Assembly (NCBI GenBank): GCA_003140785.1
Contig: PLKY01000123.1
Span: forward strand, 25,754-39,932
Direction of reading: 5' to 3'
Length of the DNA: 14,179 nt
Source of the DNA: Acidobacteriaceae bacterium
GTDB taxonomy: Bacteria > Acidobacteriota > Terriglobia > Terriglobales > Acidobacteriaceae
In this document: piece after piece, positions 14,176 to 14,179 of the stretch
Position numbering within the stretch: the first letter of the stretch is position 1
Layout of the letters: the number at the start of each line of letters is the position of its first letter
Translations under genes and position numbers: made by a program
Notes under the pieces: generated by a model
What the model saw: only the letters and a program-made list of their open reading frames with translations
Database searches by the model: none
What the model was told of the DNA's origin: nothing

Positions 14176-14179
14176 CTAT

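Overview
The window is a GC-rich bacterial chromosome segment dominated by housekeeping genes. It has no mobile elements, CRISPR arrays, or rRNA or tRNA genes. Protein style and gene order (exported GH105 hydrolase beside a Tat-type aldo/keto reductase, large secreted TPR protein, short-form psd followed by pssA, tsaB-rimI pair) suggest an Acidobacteriota member of the Terriglobia type. That assignment is inferred from family knowledge; there is no marker RNA here to prove it.

Layout from left to right. (1) 1-2315, minus strand: a Tat-signal aldo/keto reductase followed by an exported unsaturated rhamnogalacturonyl hydrolase (GH105) that runs off the left edge. This looks like a small carbohydrate-processing pair. 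(2) 2430-3281, minus strand: a rhomboid-type intramembrane serine protease, divergent from purH. (3) 3465-7491, plus strand: purH (TTG start, strong Shine-Dalgarno), then a secreted 719-aa TPR protein ending at a strong bidirectional hairpin terminator. (4) 7666-8652, minus strand: an orphan sugar-type ABC substrate-binding lipoprotein, divergent from a dGTPase-like HD hydrolase (8889-10046, plus strand). (5) 10133-12779, minus strand: psd-pssA plus a third gene for an aspartate-semialdehyde dehydrogenase homologue that has lost its catalytic residues. psd and pssA overlap by 4 bp and the third gene starts 29 bp further on, so these read as one phosphatidylethanolamine operon with a pseudoenzyme attached. 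(6) 12922-13131, minus strand: a YdcH/DUF465 small coiled-coil protein. (7) 13331-14179, minus strand: rimI preceded by the C-terminal half of tsaB, overlapping by 4 bp. The tsaB frame meets an in-frame TAG at the very right edge.

Psd and PssA act in series (CDP-diacylglycerol + serine to phosphatidylserine to phosphatidylethanolamine). TsaB and RimI are a classic translation-factor modification pair (tRNA t6A and ribosomal protein acetylation). PurH and the dGTPase both belong to purine nucleotide metabolism but are not in one operon. No intergenic stretch exceeds 300 bp. I see no convincing new multi-gene system. The observations most worth checking are the degenerate Asd homologue in the phospholipid operon, the stop codon in tsaB, and the orphan sugar-binding lipoprotein.
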